DNA of 35,376 nt, from positions 1 through 35,376 of the forward strand of contig NZ_JANZXB010000018.1 in the NCBI RefSeq assembly GCF_025371035.1, read 5' to 3'. Each line of letters starts with the position of its first letter. Positions within the stretch are counted from its first letter, which is position 1. Below, piece by piece: positions 31,850-35,376 of this stretch. The translations under genes and the position numbers were made by a program. Source of the stretch: Sphingomonas sp. LC-1 (lineage in GTDB: Bacteria; Pseudomonadota; Alphaproteobacteria; Sphingomonadales; Sphingomonadaceae). The notes beneath the pieces are model-generated. The model was not told where the DNA came from. It worked only from the letters and a program-made list of their open reading frames with translations, and made no database searches.

Positions 31850-31888
31850 TGCTCGCCTCTCGAGCATATCCTATGCATTTGGTAGGAT
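31850..31888 (-). promoter_or_regulatory. Two perfect dyads upstream of the TonB receptor operon
   Basis: TGCTCG (31850-31855) pairs with CGAGCA (31861-31866) as a hairpin with a CCTCT loop in the likely leader. Next to it ATCCTA (31868-31873) pairs with TAGGAT (31883-31888), spacer nine, a good shape for a dimeric regulator's operator. Neither matches a motif known to me. Confidence 0.4.
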
Positions 31889-32148
31889 TTGATAGAAATG
31901 ATTGGGCGCTATCAAGCTCCAACTTCACCGCCGGTTTTCACTCCCCGACCTTGCTAACCCGCTCCGAGACCCGCTGCCGAAAACGACGATCGATTTATCT
32001 CCTGACGCCTCTGTCCTGACCGACCCAAGCTCATCGCCCCTCTCAGACCCGTGACGCTGTTCGACATCGAGGACGACGAAACGCCCTCGAAGCGTCGGCT
32101 GGCCGACGCCGGAGACCGGCTGATGGGAACGCACGTTATCGACACGCC

Positions 32149-32370
32149 GTGATCGCAGGGCTGCCGAACCAGATCAGCTTCTTCGCCGCCTACGCCCCCG
32201 TCGCGCTGGCCGTCGGCGACCCGATCGAGCTGTTGCCGCTGTTCCTCGCGGTCGACACGATCCCTGACATGTTCGCCACCGCGGCCAATGTCACCGCCGA
32301 CGTCGCCTTGACCGCGCTCCTCACCGAACGCGAGACGGAGGACGCAGACGAGCCATCGCCGGTCAACTAG
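32149..32370 (+). pseudogene. C-terminal remnant of a dicarboxylate/amino acid:cation symporter
   Basis: About 73 codons. GLPNQISFFAAYAPVALAVG and LPLFLAVDTIPDMFATAANVTAD are the conserved last transmembrane region of the GltP/DctA-type (DAACS) symporters, including the DTIPD..ATAANVTAD substrate-site helix. The preceding 340 or so residues are absent; upstream codons in this frame look unrelated, so the break is near 32.14 kb. The apparent GTG start is accidental. Confidence 0.8.
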
Positions 32371-32482
32371 ACGGATGATGACCGGGCTGGCGACCGACAA
32401 GATCAGCTATCACGCAGACGACGTTTCCTAGCCTTCAATTCCGACTAATTTGGTGGATGATCTTCGTTAAAGGAGGTCCGCC

Positions 32483-33400
32483 ATGATACGCAAGCCCTCA
32501 GGCCAGAGGCCCGGCGACGGCCGCCCTCCACTCGAATGGCCGACCATGGTGGTCGCCGCGCTGATCTACGGCGGCTGGCTGGCGTTGACCTGGTGGCATG
32601 CGGCGCTTCCGGCACCCGTCATCGTCGTCGCCGGCGGCTGGCTCGTCGCGTGGCACGGCTCGCTGCAGCATGAGACGATCCACGGCCACCCGACGCGCTG
32701 GCGCGCGGCGAACGCGGCGAACGCGGCGATCGGCGCGGTGCCGCTGTCGCTCTGGCTGCCCTATAGCCTCTATCGCGACAGCCACGTCGCGCATCACCGC
32801 AGCCCGCATATCACCGATCCGCTCGACGATCCGGAATCGCGCTATGTCGCGAGTGGGCGCGGTGTCCGCCATGTCGCGGCGCGGGTGCAGGCGACACTGC
32901 TCGGTCGATTGTTGATCGGCCCGCTCCTGGCCGTGCTTGCGCTCGCCGCCGACGAGGGCCGCCGACTGTTCCGCCAGCCCGGCCGGGTCGCCCGCGACTG
33001 GCTGCCGCACCTCGCGCTGGTCATCCCGATCGTCGCGTGGCTCGAATGGACGGGGTTCGGCACGCTGCGCTATCTTCTGCTGGTGGTGTATCCCGGCCTG
33101 TCGCTGACGCTGCTGCGCTCCTTTGCAGAGCATCGCGCCGACCTGCCCGGCCCCAGCCGCGCCGCGATGGTCGAGCGGGCCGGGCCGCTCGGCCTGTTGT
33201 ATCTCAACAACCATCTGCACACCGCGCATCACGATCGCCCCGACCTTGCGTGGTATCGCCTGCCGGAACACCAGCGGCGTCACCATGCGCGCCTGTCCGC
33301 GCAGGCGCGGCGCGTCCATCGCAGCTATGGCGAGATCGTCCGTCGCTTCGCGCTGACGCCGCACGACGCCTTGGTCCATCCGGGCCGACAGGACCGATGA
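32483..33400 (+). CDS. Membrane fatty acid desaturase family protein
   Basis: A 305-residue di-iron membrane enzyme with the three histidine boxes: HETIHGH (63-69), HVAHH (101-105) and HLHTAHH (244-250). Hydrophobic segments occur around 22-57, 135-158 and 174-210. It introduces a double bond or hydroxyl group into a lipid acyl chain or a related hydrophobic substrate; the exact position is not predictable. AAGGAGG precedes the ATG at 32483. Its stop overlaps the next start (ATGA), so it is coupled to the PhnD-like gene, a combination that is not an obvious lipid pathway. Confidence 0.9.
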   Translation: MIRKPSGQRPGDGRPPLEWPTMVVAALIYGGWLALTWWHAALPAPVIVVAGGWLVAWHGSLQHETIHGHPTRWRAANAANAAIGAVPLSLWLPYSLYRDSHVAHHRSPHITDPLDDPESRYVASGRGVRHVAARVQATLLGRLLIGPLLAVLALAADEGRRLFRQPGRVARDWLPHLALVIPIVAWLEWTGFGTLRYLLLVVYPGLSLTLLRSFAEHRADLPGPSRAAMVERAGPLGLLYLNNHLHTAHHDRPDLAWYRLPEHQRRHHARLSAQARRVHRSYGEIVRRFALTPHDALVHPGRQDR

Positions 33401-34233
33401 CGAGCACGCCCGTCGCCTCACTGGGCATGTACGACCACCCAGGTCAGCGCGCCGCCAATGACGCTTTATGGTCGGCAATCGCCCGACATCTGCACGGACG
33501 CGGTATCGTCGCACCAGACGCCCTAGACCGGGCCCGTTCGGTCGAGGCGATCTGGCACGACCCGGACCTGCTGTTCGCACAATGCTGCGGCTATCCGCTC
33601 GTCGCCGATCCGGACCTCGCGCTGCGGGTGATCGCCGTGCCGATCTATGCGTTGCCCGACTGCCCTCCGGGGCGCCATTACAGTCGCATCCTCGTACGCA
33701 CCGAGGATCCGGCGAGCAGCTTGGCCGCGTTCGCTGGGCGTCGCGTGGCGATCAACGCCCCGCTTTCCAACACCGGCGTAAACCTGCTGCGGGCTGCCGT
33801 AGCGCAGATTGGGGCACCGCAAGATTTCTTCGGCCCGACGATCGTCACCGGATCACACCGTGCCAGCATCGACGCGGTCGCTAGCGGTCGCGCGGATATC
33901 GCCGCGATCTATGCCGTGACCGCCGCGGTGATCGCTCGCGACGATCCGACCGCGCTACGCGGCCTGCGCGACCTGGCCAGGACACCCCGCGCGCCCAACC
34001 TGCCCTTCGTCACCGCCCGCACGACGCCGCCCGCGGTCATCGCCGCGTTGCGGGAGGCGCTGCACGCCGCCATCCTCGACCCCGCCCTGGCGCCAGCACG
34101 CGCCGCGCTGCTTCTCAACGACATCGTGCCGGCGTCCATCCATCGCTACCGCATGCTCGCGCGGATCGGGCGCGAAGCACCGGCGCTCACCGTCGATCCG
34201 TCGGCAACGAAGGTCACCACCGTAATTCGTTGA
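33397..34233 (+). CDS. PhnD/SsuA-like substrate-binding protein without signal peptide
   Basis: A 278-residue protein with the fold of periplasmic phosphate/phosphonate-binding proteins: ASLGMYDHP opening, LLFAQCCGYPL, the hinge GRRVAINAPLSNTGVNLLR, and TGSHRASIDAVASGRADIAAIYAV. Such proteins are normally exported and feed an ABC transporter, but here the N-terminus (MTSTPVASLG) has no signal peptide and no transporter genes follow. It may therefore be a cytoplasmic sensor or binder (inference). Coupled to the desaturase by ATGA and followed 62 bp later by the DUF3182 gene. Start well supported by the overlap. Confidence 0.85.
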   Translation: MTSTPVASLGMYDHPGQRAANDALWSAIARHLHGRGIVAPDALDRARSVEAIWHDPDLLFAQCCGYPLVADPDLALRVIAVPIYALPDCPPGRHYSRILVRTEDPASSLAAFAGRRVAINAPLSNTGVNLLRAAVAQIGAPQDFFGPTIVTGSHRASIDAVASGRADIAAIYAVTAAVIARDDPTALRGLRDLARTPRAPNLPFVTARTTPPAVIAALREALHAAILDPALAPARAALLLNDIVPASIHRYRMLARIGREAPALTVDPSATKVTTVIR

Positions 34234-34295
34234 TCGCCGCGTGAACTGGTGCGGCGATGGCCCGTTGAGGCTATTCCTCTGGCAAGGTGAACGGC

Positions 34296-35250
34296 ATGCC
34301 CAGCGCTCCCGAGCTTCACGACGTGGCGACAGCTTCGCCCTGCGTTCCCGGTCTGATGCCATGGCGAACCCGCGGTGTCGCCGCGCTGGTCGATCATGCG
34401 CACCCGGCCGGCAACGTCCATGATCGCGCATCGCGCGCGACGCTGCTCGCCCGGATCGCGGCCGTGCTCGACCAACCCCTGCTCGATCCCATGGATGCCG
34501 GGCAGGCGTCGCTCGCGACCGCGTTGCTGGTGCCCAGCGACGCCCTGGACGCCCGCATTGCCATCGCCGCCGGCATCGTCGATCGCCACGACCTGTTGGG
34601 CGGCGTCGTTCCTGCGCCGTTCGTCGCCACCAAGGCGATTTCCCACGGCTTGATCGACGAGAGGGCGGCGTGCCCTGCCGGCTGGTCCTTCGCGATGAGC
34701 CGGCTGCGGGGAGACGCCGCGCTGCCCGGCTATACCGCCTTCACCCATACCGACGCGGCCAGGGCCGGTCGCCTGTTGCTCACCAGGGGCGCAGTGCGCA
34801 TCAAGGACGTGTGCGGCAAGGCGGGTCTGGGTCAACAGGTCGTCCGCACCGCGCAGCAGCTGGACGCCGCGCTCGCCCGTGAGGATGCGGCGGACCTCGC
34901 CGAACACGGTATCGTGCTGGAAGAAAATCTGACCGATGTCGTCACCTACAACGTCGGCACGGTCGAACTCGGCCACCAGTGCATCAGCTATTGGGGCACG
35001 CAGACGCTCACCACCGACCACAAGGAGCGCGAGGTCTACGGCGGCACCGATCTCCACGTCGTACGCGGCGGCTTCGCCGACCTTGCGGCGCTCGAACTGC
35101 CCGATCACCTCGCGCAGGCGATCCGCTGCGCGGCGATCTTCGACGCGGCGGCCCACGCCGCTTATCCCGACATCCTGCTGACGCGGCGCAATTATGACGT
35201 GATCGAGGGCACGGACGCGGGCGGGACCCGGCGGATCGGTGTGCTCGAAC
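34296..35250 (+). pseudogene. DUF3182-type gene interrupted by an insertion sequence
   Basis: About 318 native codons of a protein recognised as DUF3182-like, function unknown. Visible stretches are YTAFTHTDAARAGRLLL, VRIKDVCGKAGLGQQVV, GIVLEENLTDVVTYNVGTV, IGHQ/LGHQCISYWGTQTLT and TRRNYDVIEGTDAGGTRRIGVLE. Parts recall ATP-grasp-like folds (LEENL), which is speculative. After GVLE at 35250 the sequence becomes the end of an IS element, and the frame continues into it to a stop at 35361-35363. ATG 34296 has AAGG eight bases upstream; GTG 34287 is an alternative. The normal family C-terminus is missing, so the gene is probably inactivated. Confidence 0.7.
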
Positions 35251-35376
35251 TGAGCTGCCCCCTTCTGAGTGGTCCATGGACTATGACAGTCTGGATCAAA
35301 GAAGGGACAACGAATGCCTGCCAAGAAGCACAAGCCCGAGGAGATCATCGGCAAGCTGCGTGAGGTTGAGATCATG
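35251..35376 (+). mobile_element. Left end of an IS3-family insertion sequence (partial)
   Basis: The terminal sequence begins TGAGCTGCCCCCTTCTGAGT, a typical IS3-family end, and is followed 60 bp later by the start of a transposase gene. The right end and target duplication lie outside the window. Confidence 0.7.
35314..35376 (+). CDS. IS3-family transposase OrfA, N-terminus (partial)
   Basis: The first 21 codons, MPAKKHKPEEIIGKLREVEI then M, match the usual start of IS3-family OrfA, a helix-turn-helix protein that binds the element's ends (the pattern K.F.PEEI..KLREVE). GAAGGGA at 35301-35307 is a good ribosome site. The rest is beyond the window edge. Confidence 0.8.
   Translation, partial: MPAKKHKPEEIIGKLREVEIM

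Larger units (their letters stand above)
31813..32482. other. Long intergenic stretch with a gene relic
   Basis: It holds the promoter region of the TonB receptor operon with two perfect dyads (31850-31888) and a symporter fragment (32149-32370). A 33-codon open frame at 32051-32152 (starting VTLFDIEDDETPSKRRLADA) has coding-like composition, may be the tail of another lost gene, and overlaps the symporter fragment by GTGA. Nothing else was recognised. Confidence 0.55.

Noticed and set aside
1-35376. tRNA, rRNA or known riboswitch
   Set aside because: No cloverleaf, rRNA core motif or recognisable riboswitch consensus was seen on either strand; the leaders at 25.1 and 31.8 kb did not match SAM or SAH types.

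Overview
The window comes from a GC-rich alphaproteobacterium, most likely a sphingomonad (Sphingomonas or a close relative). This rests on the style of the TonB-dependent receptors (outer-membrane transporters without SusD partners), the Tat-exported periplasmic enzymes, the Brp/Blh-linked rhodopsin and the gene families present. It is inference from recognised families, because no rRNA or other marker gene is present.

Layout. (1) 0.1-4.8 kb: a LysR regulator divergent from a flavodoxin-fold quinone reductase, an AraC regulator divergent from an exported metallo-beta-lactamase-fold lactonase-like hydrolase, then a Crp/Fnr regulator. (2) 4.9-11.3 kb: a plus-strand run divergent from the Crp/Fnr gene: exported HSL-type esterase, catalase-like heme protein 1, an epoxide-hydrolase-like protein fused in frame to an exported royal-jelly/yellow-type beta-propeller, catalase-like heme protein 2, and an SDR dehydrogenase preceded by a 14-codon mini-ORF. 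The gene order suggests processing of organic peroxides or epoxides (inference). (3) 11.3-13.5 kb: a small hypothetical gene, an arginase-family gene broken by one extra T, and repeat-rich intergenic DNA. (4) 13.5-16.4 kb, minus strand: a microbial rhodopsin with a D-T-S helix-C motif, its retinal-forming partner Blh overlapping by GTGA, a small unknown gene, and a YghA-like SDR coupled to it by ATGA. (5) 16.8-23.0 kb, minus strand: a pectin (rhamnogalacturonan) uptake and degradation operon of TonB receptor, DUF6250 protein and PcRGLX-type exo-lyase. (6) 23.5-31.8 kb: a probable sulfur/cysteine-related locus. Peroxiredoxin plus serine acetyltransferase 1 are divergent from a class I aminotransferase. 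A second, fully overlapping four-gene operon encodes TonB receptor, Tat-exported PLP aminotransferase, serine acetyltransferase 2 and RBBP9-like hydrolase. (7) 32.4-35.4 kb: fatty acid desaturase, a signal-less PhnD-like protein and a DUF3182 gene interrupted by an IS3-type insertion sequence that runs off the window.

Noteworthy structure. Four copies of an exactly 62-bp dispersed repeat, all in plus orientation, sit in gene-free gaps at 3.9, 11.4, 13.3 and 16.5 kb. Each contains two CGGYCRTTC-like boxes exactly 35 bp apart. N-terminally truncated gene remnants (Gfo/Idh/MocA oxidoreductase at 23.1 kb, dicarboxylate symporter at 32.15 kb) mark likely rearrangement joints around the sulfur locus.

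The best candidates for undescribed biology are the TonB receptor-PLP-SAT-hydrolase operon with its duplicated serine acetyltransferase, the two-catalase/epoxide-hydrolase run with its in-frame fused propeller, and the 62-bp repeat family. All functional statements are from reading the sequence; no database search was run.
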